Shown in pieces: positions 29,976 to 38,508 of a DNA stretch of 64,000 nt. Location of the stretch: positions 310,001-374,000 of the forward strand of contig NC_047493.1 of the NCBI RefSeq assembly GCF_002079055.1, read 5' to 3'. Each line of letters begins with the position of its first letter. Position 1 is the first letter of the stretch. The notes under the pieces were generated by a model. It did no database searches and was not told where the DNA came from. It saw only the letters and a program-made list of their open reading frames with translations. The stretch is from Saccharomyces paradoxus (Eukaryota; Ascomycota; Saccharomycetes; Saccharomycetales; Saccharomycetaceae). The translations under genes and the position numbers were made by a program.

Positions 29976-30962
29976 TTATACATCTCCGACTGCATCTCGG
30001 AGAGCTTCCACGACGTTGAGTACAGCAGTCGAAGCTGGACTGTCAGGATAGTTATCCAAAAAGCTTTCACCCATGTCGCAACTCTTGCCAATCCTCGGAT
30101 CTAAGGGAACAGACCCCAAAAATTTGATCCCCAATTCCTTACAAAGCGCTTCACCTCCACCTGTAGTAGCTTTGAATATTTGGGACTCCCCCTTACAGTT
30201 TGGACATACAAACCCACTCATATTTTCCACTAGTCCAAGGATATTGATACCAGCCTTCTTACAGAAATCTATCTCCTTGCGTACATCCAATAAAGCTACT
30301 TCCTGCGGTGTAGTGACCACAAGGGCACCATCTATGCCCGATTCTTTCATATACTTGTTTATTGAAATATGCTCATCAGATGTCCCAGGCGGCGTGTCAA
30401 TCACCAAGTAATCGAGTCTATCCCAATCAACATCCTTTAAAAACTTCTTTATCAACAAATTCTTTTTTGAACCCCTCCATATAATGGCGGAATCATCTTC
30501 TGGGAGCATATATTGAATAGACATGGTGGCTAGGTTATCGGCCACATAGACGGGTGTCCAACCGGAGTTCGATTCATGGACGGTTTCGTTAATGCAGCCT
30601 AACATATGTGGCAAGGAAGGCCCACATATATCTAGGTCCATGGCACCCACTTGTAAATCTTCGTCAGCTGAGAGTGCCCAACTTAACATTGCGGCAAAGG
30701 TTGACTTGCCTACACCACCTTTGCCTGATAAAACCAATATTTTATGTTCTATTCCTGACAAATTATCTGTGATTAATGGGATATCCGGATCAGGACCCTT
30801 CGGAAGACTTTCACATATTTCTTTATTGGCGCAGCCACCACAAGCATCGGATTTACCTGCCATGTCTGATTCTGGACCAGGACAATGTTCTGGCTCCGGC
30901 TGGTTAAGTTCATACTCTGTTGGCAGCACTTCGTCGTTTACATGTGGTAGTATCTCAGTCAT
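29976..30962 (-). CDS. NBP35: Cytosolic Fe-S scaffold P-loop ATPase Nbp35
   Basis: Nbp35 with Cfd1 forms the scaffold of cytosolic and nuclear iron-sulfur protein assembly. The 328-residue protein has the amino-terminal [4Fe-4S] ligands Cys27, Cys41, Cys44 and Cys50 (the C-x13-C-x2-C-x5-C pattern), the deviant Walker [10 protein letters not shown] at residues 80-88, and the bridging CPNC motif with Cys253 and Cys256. The MRP/MinD family signature [10 protein letters not shown] is also present. Length equals the S. cerevisiae protein. It is convergent with NUP145 and divergent from LIF1. Confidence 0.98.
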   Translation of the reverse strand: MTEILPHVNDEVLPTEYELNQPEPEHCPGPESDMAGKSDACGGCANKEICESLPKGPDPDIPLITDNLSGIEHKILVLSGKGGVGKSTFAAMLSWALSADEDLQVGAMDLDICGPSLPHMLGCINETVHESNSGWTPVYVADNLATMSIQYMLPEDDSAIIWRGSKKNLLIKKFLKDVDWDRLDYLVIDTPPGTSDEHISINKYMKESGIDGALVVTTPQEVALLDVRKEIDFCKKAGINILGLVENMSGFVCPNCKGESQIFKATTGGGEALCKELGIKFLGSVPLDPRIGKSCDMGESFLDNYPDSPASTAVLNVVEALRDAVGDV

Positions 30963-31263
30963 TCTTATATATCACCTGTTTTTACTCCTGTTCGCAAAAG
31001 TAGAAAGAACCACTTTTGACCTTATTTAATAGCAGCTGAACAACTATGTAATCCTACTTTTATACATGAAATATTTCCATGCATTACTAATTGCACAATT
31101 AATCAATCCGAAAAAGTACCCGGAAGCGCATTTTTAGGAGCCATACATGCTAAAGGATAAGTTTGGACGGCGGTTTTCGACATAGAGAATGAATACAACT
31201 GAGAGAAATGTGACATTGGATGACCTATTTTAGTGAAGTAATATCAGGGTGTGTTTGCGCGCA
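30963..31263. promoter_or_regulatory. Divergent NBP35/LIF1 promoter region
   Basis: The 0.3 kb between the two starts must hold both promoters. The LIF1 frame stays open for five codons upstream of its ATG but only from a GTG (31249), so I did not extend the gene. I see no site I can name with confidence. Confidence 0.4.
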
Positions 31264-32505
31264 ATGTCCCAGCTGATGGAGTTCGTCAGCTGTATCGCTA
31301 TGGTTAATGAAGGAGAAATTGGAGAAGATGAGCATGGTCTCTGCAAGATCCAGATCGAAGATGGCGCTTCGTTGGAAACATTAGATGAGAATAATCTTTC
31401 AGAGCTCAAGATACTGAACATGCTAGTAAGCGAAGGTACAGAGATTTTTTCTAAAGGTCGCTTTGGAATCAATGATGTGCGAATCTTCGCGGGAGAGAAT
31501 ATCGATAAAGAGTCCAAGAAATATGTGTGGTATGAACTGCTCAAAATGTTAACTGGCCACAGGGTTTACATTGCGTCGCTGGATAAAAAAGTTGTATTTA
31601 CAAAATGGACATGTAGAATGCAAAACGATGAGGTATGGAAAGTAGTTATGGAATTGGAGTCATCGGCGATTACAAGAAAAATCGCTGAACTTACCTTGCA
31701 TCCGGTCACAAATGGGGAGACTGATTTATTTGAAATGGCTGATAAACTTTATCAAGATATCTGTTACGTTAACGATTCTTACCGGAATATGAAGGAAAGC
31801 AACTCCAGCAATAGAAATCGAGTAGAAGAACTGACCCGGGAAAGGGAACTATTAGATCAGCTTCTAGAAGAACGCGATGAGAGGACCAGAACAATGGTGG
31901 TGGCCTTGTTGAATGAGAAGAAGAAGAAGATAAGAGAGCTTCATGAGATTCTGCGACGAAATAATATCAAAGTGTCTGATGATGATGTTTCAGACTCTAC
32001 GCTTATTAATATGGAAGTGGCAAAGCCAATTTCGGAGTTGAATTCTCCAGGAAAGAGATTGAAACAAAGAAGGACAGTAGAACCTCAAAACTTAAATGCG
32101 AAATTGAAAGACACAAATCGGAGGAGGGCTAATAGAAGAATATCTAATCACTCTGCGATTAAGTTGGAAGACGATGATTTTGATGACTTTCAATTTTTCG
32201 GACTTTCTAAAAGGCCAATTATTGCTGCTAAAGATAAACTTAGTGAAAATGACGATGATACAAGATCAGTAAGTTCTATGTCTGATAGTAGTAATGATAA
32301 TCGAAAACATTTGGCATTTTTAGAGGAAAATCGCATTCAATTATCAGCAGGCAAATTGAGCAAAAATCACGGCGCAATTCCCGGGTCTGAATCTGAGACT
32401 GATGCAAGTGCAGAGGAAAAGAAGAGCCCGAACAATAGTGAACAAGGCACTAATGATAAGGAATCTTGCTTGCAGACAGAGTCAGAAACGGATATAGAAG
32501 CGTGA
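31264..32505 (+). CDS. LIF1: DNA ligase IV cofactor Lif1 (XRCC4 homologue)
   Basis: Lif1 stabilises Dnl4 ligase in non-homologous end joining and binds Xrs2. The ATG at 31264 gives 413 residues, against 421 remembered for S. cerevisiae. The order is an amino-terminal head domain (about 1-150, with FTKWTCRMQNDEVWKVVMELES), a coiled coil (about 170-240, RVEELTRERELLDQLLEERDERT), and an acidic and basic disordered tail. The tail contains two CK2-type SETD motifs at residues 377-380 and 407-410 (Thr379, Thr409), matching the phospho-dependent Xrs2 FHA docking known in S. cerevisiae. This is among the more diverged proteins here, which is typical of this gene. Confidence 0.95.
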   Translation: MSQLMEFVSCIAMVNEGEIGEDEHGLCKIQIEDGASLETLDENNLSELKILNMLVSEGTEIFSKGRFGINDVRIFAGENIDKESKKYVWYELLKMLTGHRVYIASLDKKVVFTKWTCRMQNDEVWKVVMELESSAITRKIAELTLHPVTNGETDLFEMADKLYQDICYVNDSYRNMKESNSSNRNRVEELTRERELLDQLLEERDERTRTMVVALLNEKKKKIRELHEILRRNNIKVSDDDVSDSTLINMEVAKPISELNSPGKRLKQRRTVEPQNLNAKLKDTNRRRANRRISNHSAIKLEDDDFDDFQFFGLSKRPIIAAKDKLSENDDDTRSVSSMSDSSNDNRKHLAFLEENRIQLSAGKLSKNHGAIPGSESETDASAEEKKSPNNSEQGTNDKESCLQTESETDIEA

Positions 32506-32712
32506 CCCAGCTCCAGAAGACAGGAATATGTGGCAGAGAATATTATAGTATTTCATTAGTTGAAAGATTACTTTATTTAAACAGCAAAAAATAGTACTAT
32601 ATGAGTAGTCGAAAAACTCAGCTACTCAGACTACAGGAAATAAAAATAAAACTAGCTTCTGTATGAATGTTGAAGAAGGCGGGAAATTTTGGAAGTAAGT
32701 TAGGGTCATATC

Positions 32713-33075
32713 CTAGTACATTGGTTGGCCCGGTTTGAGTTGCAACCAATGCCAAGCGTCAGCGTTGGCATCTCTCTTGTACATAGGTTGACCAGGTCTC
32801 AAATTCAACCAGTGCCAAGCGTCGGCAACGGCCTCTCTTTTCACCATAGTAGTGTTTTGTTCTTTTCCAGCCGCCTCGGCGATAGTGGTATTGATAAACA
32901 ATAGCCCACTGGCGGTAGCATTACTGAATGGTAAAAAAGCGATGTCATGGTCACCTCCAAAATCCAAGTAGCCAATAATGGCCTCAGCTGGGACGTGAGT
33001 GACATCTTCCTCCAAACTGGCAAAGACAGAAACAGCCGCTAAAACAGAAGTGAGAAGGATAGAAATGAGTTTCAT
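32713..33075 (-). CDS. MF(ALPHA)2: Alpha-factor mating pheromone precursor 2
   Basis: This 120-residue secreted precursor carries a hydrophobic signal peptide (about residues 1-19), a proregion with three N-glycosylation sequons (Asn52, Asn62, Asn74), and two tandem pheromone copies. Kex2 sites Lys-Arg end at residues 80 and 101. The spacers EAVADA and DANADA are X-Ala dipeptide strings for Ste13. Copy one is WHWLNLRPGQPMY (87-99) and copy two is WHWLQLKPGQPMY (108-120), so the first is the Asn/Arg variant typical of MF(ALPHA)2. The two-copy layout identifies it as MF(ALPHA)2 rather than the four-copy MF(ALPHA)1. The leader differs visibly from S. cerevisiae. It should be expressed only in alpha cells. 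Confidence 0.98.
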   Translation of the reverse strand: MKLISILLTSVLAAVSVFASLEEDVTHVPAEAIIGYLDFGGDHDIAFLPFSNATASGLLFINTTIAEAAGKEQNTTMVKREAVADAWHWLNLRPGQPMYKRDANADAWHWLQLKPGQPMY

Positions 33076-33372
33076 TTTCTTCAGTTAATATTTAATGTAC
33101 TGAAAATGCTTTAAAGTGATGGTGGTAATTTTCCGTTGTATAGGATATATGAACGGATATAAGAATGTTATATCAGACTACAAGAGAACTTAGGACAGCT
33201 TTTATATGTGAAAACGCCTCGTTTCTATGTTGTAAAACACATCAAGTTTGACCAAGTTCAGGGGGGATTTACGATGAAACAACTAAATTCTGAAACAGTA
33301 ACGATAAACAGTTTTGCTCGATACTTTGAAAGCAACCGTTGAAGATATTGTTTAAATGTCGTTTACCGTCCC

Positions 33373-33398
33373 TTGGTATTGATATATCAATTAGGAAA
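33373..33398 (-). promoter_or_regulatory. Alpha-specific Mcm1/alpha1 (P'Q) element of MF(ALPHA)2
   Basis: On the minus strand this reads TTTCCTAATT, then GATATA, then TCAATACCAAG. It fits the P'Q box of alpha-specific genes, in which Mcm1 binds the TTTCCTAATT half and alpha1 the TCAATG-like half. It lies about 300 bases upstream of the MF(ALPHA)2 start and in the same orientation as the gene. Confidence 0.8.
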
Positions 33399-33726
33399 CG
33401 TAAGCGGTAGATTTTATGAGGAGATAGAAAGAGGGAGGTAAATAAGAGTAACCAGTCCATGAGAATAACTAAGCAAACTAATCGCTTATTCGCTCAGCAC
33501 ACGTTTTTCTAGGAAAAGTATCTGATGTGAGACATACATCCTACTAAATGTCATTACCTATTCTGGACATCAATGGGAATGTTAGCATTAACAAATCAGG
33601 AAAAACAGATTAAATACGCAGTCGAGTGTACTGAGACGCAGACAAACACAAATGCTCCCGAAACAGGTGGCAGCTGTTCCCTCAAATAATGAGCTTCGTC
33701 TCTGGCGTAGAGTAGTAGCATCTCGT

Positions 33727-33800
33727 AGCCCTACTGTCTTGAAATAATTAAGTTACCCGTTTTTTGCATTTTTTTTTTTTTAGTTTTTCAGCTATAAAAG
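33727..33800 (+). promoter_or_regulatory. snR10 promoter: Tbf1-like, Reb1, T-tract and TATA
   Basis: An AGCCCTAC element at 33727-33734 resembles the Tbf1 sites found upstream of many yeast snoRNA genes. An exact Reb1 site TTACCCG follows at 33753-33759. Then come a poly-T tract (about 33770-33782) and TATAAAA at about 33793. This arrangement points rightward to snR10. The rest of 33076-33960 outside this and the alpha element shows no gene. Confidence 0.65.
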
Positions 33801-33969
33801 ACAGATCAAAGCAGCATTATTTGCTTTATTTCCATCTCTTCTACTTTTTAATCATCTGTTTCTTCTTTTAAATTTATTTTAAATTTATTTTATAACAATA
33901 ACGCAAATTTAACAGCCATTCGCAACACATACAGTATCTCATCGAGGTTGAATCCCTCCGGGGCGTTCT

Positions 33970-34214
33970 TGACCCATGAAGAATGTGGATTTGTGTTGCA
34001 GTATATTTATTATTGGCTTGGACTGGAGAACAAATTTATCGATCTTGGGTGCAACAGTCTTTCTGTCGTCTGTTTTTAGCAGATCTAAGGGTTTACCTTC
34101 GTGTGCCCGGATGAGGACCGTTGCAAGGATTGATAATACAGCTATATATTACCGTAGCCAATTGCATAGTAGCTTCTCAACATGGGGAGAGTGATTGCAT
34201 GTTATGAAACACCT
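33970..34214 (+). ncRNA. SNR10: H/ACA snoRNA snR10
   Basis: S. cerevisiae encodes the 245-nt snR10 between MF(ALPHA)2 and MMS2; it takes part in early 18S rRNA processing and guides a pseudouridine in 25S rRNA. A candidate ACA box lies at 34209-34211, three bases before the assumed 3' end. A 7-bp stem TGTTGCA/TGCAACA (arms near 33997 and 34041) is visible. I could not settle the H box: AGAACA near 34027 and ATAATA near 34131 both fit. The 5' end is set from the known length and is approximate. The upstream Tbf1/Reb1/TATA array supports a small-RNA gene here. Confidence 0.65.
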
Positions 34215-34317
34215 AAACTTGTCGCGTAAATAAAAATATATCTATGTGTTTTATTGCTTGTATATATGAGTGTGACCGTGAGGAAATGCTGCAAATATTG
34301 TAAGGAGGAATGTGTAG

Positions 34318-34803
34318 CTAAAAGGTTTCACCTTCCTGTGGTTGGCGCAATTTCTTGTTCGCTGGAGTTGCCATTTCCTTTCTAAGATCTAGTAATAAAG
34401 TTTCCATGGTGTAGGCTCTTTTCCAGTCACGCAATGTGTGGAAATCTGTTTGGACTTCCCCAGTACTTGGATTGACGCATGGTAGGTTTATCTTGGAAAT
34501 AAAGGTAACCTTTGGTGGGGAATCCGGATAATCTGGGCCACATTCTATAGAAAGGGAATAGATTCTATTCTCATGGTTACTATGAGGGGGCCCTAGAATA
34601 GTACCGTTCCATTTAGTCATAGTAATATCGTCACTATCGGCTAGACCGTAACTACATGATTCTGGGCCAAACCCTTTTTCACCCTTTTCTAACTCTTCTA
34701 ATAATCTAAAATTTCTTGGTCTGATTTACAATACATATCAAAGATTTGTTAGTATATGTTGAAAACCCCTTTCAAAATTCAGAATAACATACACTTTTGA
34801 CAT
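34318..34803 (-). CDS. MMS2: Ubiquitin-conjugating enzyme variant Mms2 (spliced)
   Basis: Mms2 pairs with Ubc13 to build Lys63-linked ubiquitin chains on PCNA in error-free post-replication repair. The gene is split: exon 1 is 34793-34803 (11 nt, ATG TCA AAA GT), the intron is 34721-34792 (72 nt; 5' site GTATGT, TACTAAC branch point at 34748-34754, 3' CAG), and exon 2 is 34318-34720. The joined frame gives 137 residues, MSKVPRNFRLLEELEKGEKG and onward to GETF, the standard length. As in all UEV proteins the catalytic Cys is absent; the INLPCVNPSTGEVQTDFHTL region occupies its place. It is head-to-head with MAD1. Confidence 0.97.
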
Positions 34804-35137
34804 TTTTTGGATAAACGATCTTTTCTCCTATATTGCATGTACAATAACGAGAACTTCAATGCGATGATCGAAATACAATCAGTAGAAATTTTGTATGAAG
34901 ATGATCTCATTTTAGTATCTTGTTTTATCACTAAAGGAGCGCTAAGAAACGCTATCGCGTTACCCTAGGAATACTTGCTGACAATTTTTCAATCTTAAAT
35001 TGAGAAGTAACAGTAAATAATAGAGGTAATAGCGGCATTACAAACTTTCTTCACTGCATTGATCGGTAACCTATATATATCAGGTAGGTAGTTCATTGGA
35101 GAGTTCGGGGCTGAAGGTCTATTCTATCGGGTACAGA
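34804..35137. promoter_or_regulatory. Divergent MMS2/MAD1 promoter
   Basis: This 334-bp gap separates the two divergent starts. The stretch 35030-35137 resembles the coding DNA of the amino-terminal extension annotated for S. cerevisiae Mad1, but here it has no in-frame ATG and the frame is not continuous. I see no named regulatory site. Confidence 0.5.
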
Positions 35138-37270
35138 ATGAGTAATAGTGGTGGGTCCTCCCCATTCTTAGAAAGCCCTGGAGGTTCGCCGGGCGCAGGC
35201 AGTGCAAGTGGACAAAGTAACCGTCAGATCCAGGCGTTGCAATTTAAGCTGAACACTCTACAAAATGAATATGAGATTGAAAAGTTGCAGCTGCAGAAAC
35301 AGACAGGTATCTTAGAAAAGAAATATAAGGCCACAATTGGCGAATTAGAGAGAGCATTGAATGATACGAAATATCTTTACGAAAGCAATGATAAAATGGA
35401 GCAAGAATTGAAGAGTTTAAAGGAAAGCTCGACCAATTCGACAAATGATAAAGACAGATGTATAGAGGAATTGCGGATAACTTTGCAAAATAAAGACTTA
35501 GAAATGGAGACTTTAAGGCAGCAGTATGATTCTAAGCTGTCAAAAGTCACCAACCAATGTGACCATTTCAAGTTGGAAGCCGAGAGTTCTCATTCTCTTC
35601 TGATAAAATATGAAAAAGAAATAAAGAGGCAAAGTGTGGATATCAAAGATTTGCAGCATCAAGTGATGGAAAAGGATGATGAATTATCTTCGTTAAAAGC
35701 ATCTAAGATGATAAACTCTCACCCAAACTATTCTACAGAAGAGTTCAATGAGCTCACTGAGATGAACAAAATGATCCAAGACCAAGTTCAGTATACTAAA
35801 GAATTGGAATTAGCGAACATGCAACAAGCCAACGAATTGAAAAAACTAAAACAATCCCAGGATTCTTCTACCTTTTGGAAACTAGAAAATGAAAAATTAC
35901 AAAATAAATTAAATGAATTGCACGTACTGGAAAGTCAATATGAAAATCTTCAATTAGAAAACATAGATCTAAAATCGAAATTAACTAAATGGGAAATTTA
36001 TAATGATAGCAACGATGATGATAACAATGATGATGATGATAAAAATGATAATAATAATAATAATAATAGTAATAACAATACTAATAATGATACTAATAAT
36101 AATAACAGGGCCAAGAACAATCTGCAAAGTAACCCTGAAGAAGTTATTCGTGACTGGAAGCTTACCAAAAAGGAATGTTTAATCTTGACAGATATGAATG
36201 ATAAGCTAAGATTGGATAATAACAATTTGAAGCTTCTGAATGATGAAATGGCCTTAGAGAGGAACCAAATATTAGATCTGAACAAGAATTATGAAAATAA
36301 CATAGTAAATTTGAAAAGATTAAATCACGAGTTGGAACAGCAGAAAAGTTTATCTTTCGAAGAGTGTCGATTGCTGCGTGAACAATTAGACGGCTTATAT
36401 TCCGCACAAAATAATAATGCTTTACTAGAGGCCGAAAATAGTGAAACACATGTGCCAAACAACATCAAAAACGAAGATATGAACAGTTTGCTCGATACTT
36501 ATAAAAATAAGACAGAAGATTTAACAAATGAACTAAAGAAGTTAAACGATCAATTATTATCAAATTCCAATGATGTAGAAACTCAAAGGAAAAAGAGGAA
36601 ATTGACAAGTGACCAAATTGGTCTAAATTACTCACAAAGGCTCAATGAATTGCAGCTGGAAAATGTAAACGTCTCGAGAGAGTTGAGTAAAGCACAAACT
36701 ACCATTCAGTTATTACAAGAAAAATTAGAAAAATTAACCAGACTAAAGGAGAAAAAAATCCGTATACTGCAATTACGTGATGGCCCCCTCATAAAAGACC
36801 AGTTTATCAAGAAAAATAAATTGCGTCTCCTAGAAAAGGAAAATGCTGATTTATTGAATGAACTGAAACAAAATAATCCAACTAGTGAAACAGTACCTAT
36901 TTCTGTTTATGATACGCTGAACTTCGAGTTGAAACAGTTGGAACAAGAAGTTTTTAGGTCAAATAAAAGATTTTCCAGACTAAAGCAAGTTTTTAACAAA
37001 AAATCGTTAGAGTTCATAGACGTCGTGAACTCATTATTAGGTTTTAAATTGGAATTTCAGCAAGATGGTCGTGTAAAAATATTCCCCTGTTTCAAACCTG
37101 AAAAATATTTGATTGCAGATCTAAACGAAAACACTCTGAAATCTAACCTTGATGCAGATATAGACGGCTGGGATAATCTCATGGATTTATGGGTAGAAGA
37201 TAGAGGTCAGCTTCCATGCTTTTTGGCAACAATAACATTGCGTCTTTGGGAACAACGACAGGCCAAATAA
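35138..37270 (+). CDS. MAD1: Spindle checkpoint coiled-coil protein Mad1
   Basis: Mad1 holds Mad2 at unattached kinetochores and at nuclear pores. From the first in-frame ATG (MSNSGGSSPF) the protein is 710 residues. It is predicted coiled coil over nearly its whole length, interrupted by an Asp/Asn-rich insert (about 289-324). The Mad2-binding region lies after QRKKRKLTSDQIGLNYSQRL, and the C-terminal RWD-type domain carries the Bub1-binding RLK box at 614-616. The frame is open upstream to 35063 but without an ATG, so I chose 35138. S. cerevisiae is annotated with about 33 more residues. Confidence 0.95.
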   Translation: MSNSGGSSPFLESPGGSPGAGSASGQSNRQIQALQFKLNTLQNEYEIEKLQLQKQTGILEKKYKATIGELERALNDTKYLYESNDKMEQELKSLKESSTNSTNDKDRCIEELRITLQNKDLEMETLRQQYDSKLSKVTNQCDHFKLEAESSHSLLIKYEKEIKRQSVDIKDLQHQVMEKDDELSSLKASKMINSHPNYSTEEFNELTEMNKMIQDQVQYTKELELANMQQANELKKLKQSQDSSTFWKLENEKLQNKLNELHVLESQYENLQLENIDLKSKLTKWEIYNDSNDDDNNDDDDKNDNNNNNNSNNNTNNDTNNNNRAKNNLQSNPEEVIRDWKLTKKECLILTDMNDKLRLDNNNLKLLNDEMALERNQILDLNKNYENNIVNLKRLNHELEQQKSLSFEECRLLREQLDGLYSAQNNNALLEAENSETHVPNNIKNEDMNSLLDTYKNKTEDLTNELKKLNDQLLSNSNDVETQRKKRKLTSDQIGLNYSQRLNELQLENVNVSRELSKAQTTIQLLQEKLEKLTRLKEKKIRILQLRDGPLIKDQFIKKNKLRLLEKENADLLNELKQNNPTSETVPISVYDTLNFELKQLEQEVFRSNKRFSRLKQVFNKKSLEFIDVVNSLLGFKLEFQQDGRVKIFPCFKPEKYLIADLNENTLKSNLDADIDGWDNLMDLWVEDRGQLPCFLATITLRLWEQRQAK
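36002..36107 (+). repeat. GAT/AAT trinucleotide repeat inside MAD1
   Basis: About 35 codons of almost pure GAT and AAT/AAC triplets encode an Asp/Asn-rich run at Mad1 residues 289-324. It sits between coiled-coil segments and keeps the reading frame. Such repeats change length easily, and the S. cerevisiae copy I remember differs in this run. Confidence 0.95.
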
Positions 37271-37512
37271 TGTATATACATTTCTAATAAATTATAGTAA
37301 TTGGTTTCATAGTATTAGAAACGCTTTTATAGTGACACAGTTGTGGACCACGAAACCCTTTTCGTCCTCCCTTCATCATTGGACCCTTCATGATCTTTTA
37401 GTATGAAAAAAAAAAGTGATAAAGCATACACACGAAATATAGTATAAGTTTCACATACTATCAAAAGAAGCCCAATATTTCATAGCTATTGAGGTAGCAT
37501 AGATGCACTTAT

Positions 37513-38337
37513 ATGAGGCAAGGTGATTCTGATTCAATAAAATCCGCGGATGTTGCTGTCCTCTCAATTATTCTTACGGGCTCGACTTTAACGTTGATCT
37601 ACACGTATAAAAGGTATTTAACTCAATTCAAAAGAACAAATGATATACCGCGACGAATATTCCGCAAGCAATGGCTTTACGGCAAAGTCACATCTGTTGG
37701 TGATGGGGACAATTTTCATTTCTTTCATATGCCAGGTGGTATGAGGGGTGGATGGGGTTGGTTACGAGCCGTTCCACAAATGATCAAGAATGATTCTACG
37801 GCAGAAAAGCTTGCTGGAGATAATGGGAATATAAAGTTTTTCAATTTAAATTGGATTATACATGGGAGATCCAGTAAAAGTAAAATACAAAAAACGAAAA
37901 GTCAGTTCTTGAAGTTAAATGTACCCTACAAAAATAGGAAGAACCTCCCAACTATTCCTATAAGATTATGTGGAATTGATGCCCCAGAAAGAGCGCATTT
38001 TGGTAACCCAGCGCAACCGTTTGGTAATGAGGCGTTAATTTGGTTACAAAACCGGATCTTGGGAAAGAAAGTGTGGGTCAAGCCTTTGTCTATAGATCAG
38101 TATAATCGTTGTGTGGCTCGAGTGTCCTACTGGGACTGGTTTGGTGGTTGGAAAGATTTAAGCTTGGAAATGCTCAAGGATGGATTAGCTGTTGTTTATG
38201 AGGGCAAAGTAAATACAGAATTTGATGGGAGAGAAGATAAGTATCGTTATTATGAATTTTTGGCAAGATCTAAAAAAAGGGGATTATGGGTCCAGAATAA
38301 ATTTGAGACGCCAGGTGAATATAAAAAACGTGTTTGA
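37513..38337 (+). CDS. LCL3: Membrane-anchored SNase-like nuclease Lcl3
   Basis: The 274-residue protein has one amino-terminal membrane segment (about residues 13-32, [20 protein letters not shown]) followed by a staphylococcal-nuclease-like domain. SNase active-site residues are visible: Asp in SVGDGDNF, the Arg-Asp-Glu set in [15 protein letters not shown], and Arg in [10 protein letters not shown]. In S. cerevisiae mutants live longer, and the protein is reported at mitochondria; its substrate is not known. A small upstream frame at 37503-37526 overlaps the start codon out of frame. Length equals the S. cerevisiae protein. Confidence 0.95.
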   Translation: MRQGDSDSIKSADVAVLSIILTGSTLTLIYTYKRYLTQFKRTNDIPRRIFRKQWLYGKVTSVGDGDNFHFFHMPGGMRGGWGWLRAVPQMIKNDSTAEKLAGDNGNIKFFNLNWIIHGRSSKSKIQKTKSQFLKLNVPYKNRKNLPTIPIRLCGIDAPERAHFGNPAQPFGNEALIWLQNRILGKKVWVKPLSIDQYNRCVARVSYWDWFGGWKDLSLEMLKDGLAVVYEGKVNTEFDGREDKYRYYEFLARSKKRGLWVQNKFETPGEYKKRV

Positions 38338-38508
38338 AAACTTCGTTATTTGAAGGGGCATTTTTATCCATCATACCATCGATATTCATATCATACATTC
38401 ATCAAATTGTCGCACTCTCTTTAATACGATTTTTATTTATTTTCATTTGTGTACTAATAGATAAAATACATACATGATAGCAGTGTTATAAAATCGAGAA
38501 TCGGCAAT

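Noticed and set aside
33976-34194. A 72-codon plus-strand frame in the place of the dubious ORF YGL088W
   Set aside because: It lies almost wholly within the snR10 RNA gene, is short, has no family features, and its S. cerevisiae counterpart is regarded as dubious.
35998-36285. Leu/Ser-rich minus-strand frame opposite the MAD1 repeat
   Set aside because: It is simply the complement of GAT/AAT repeats; low complexity explains the open frame.
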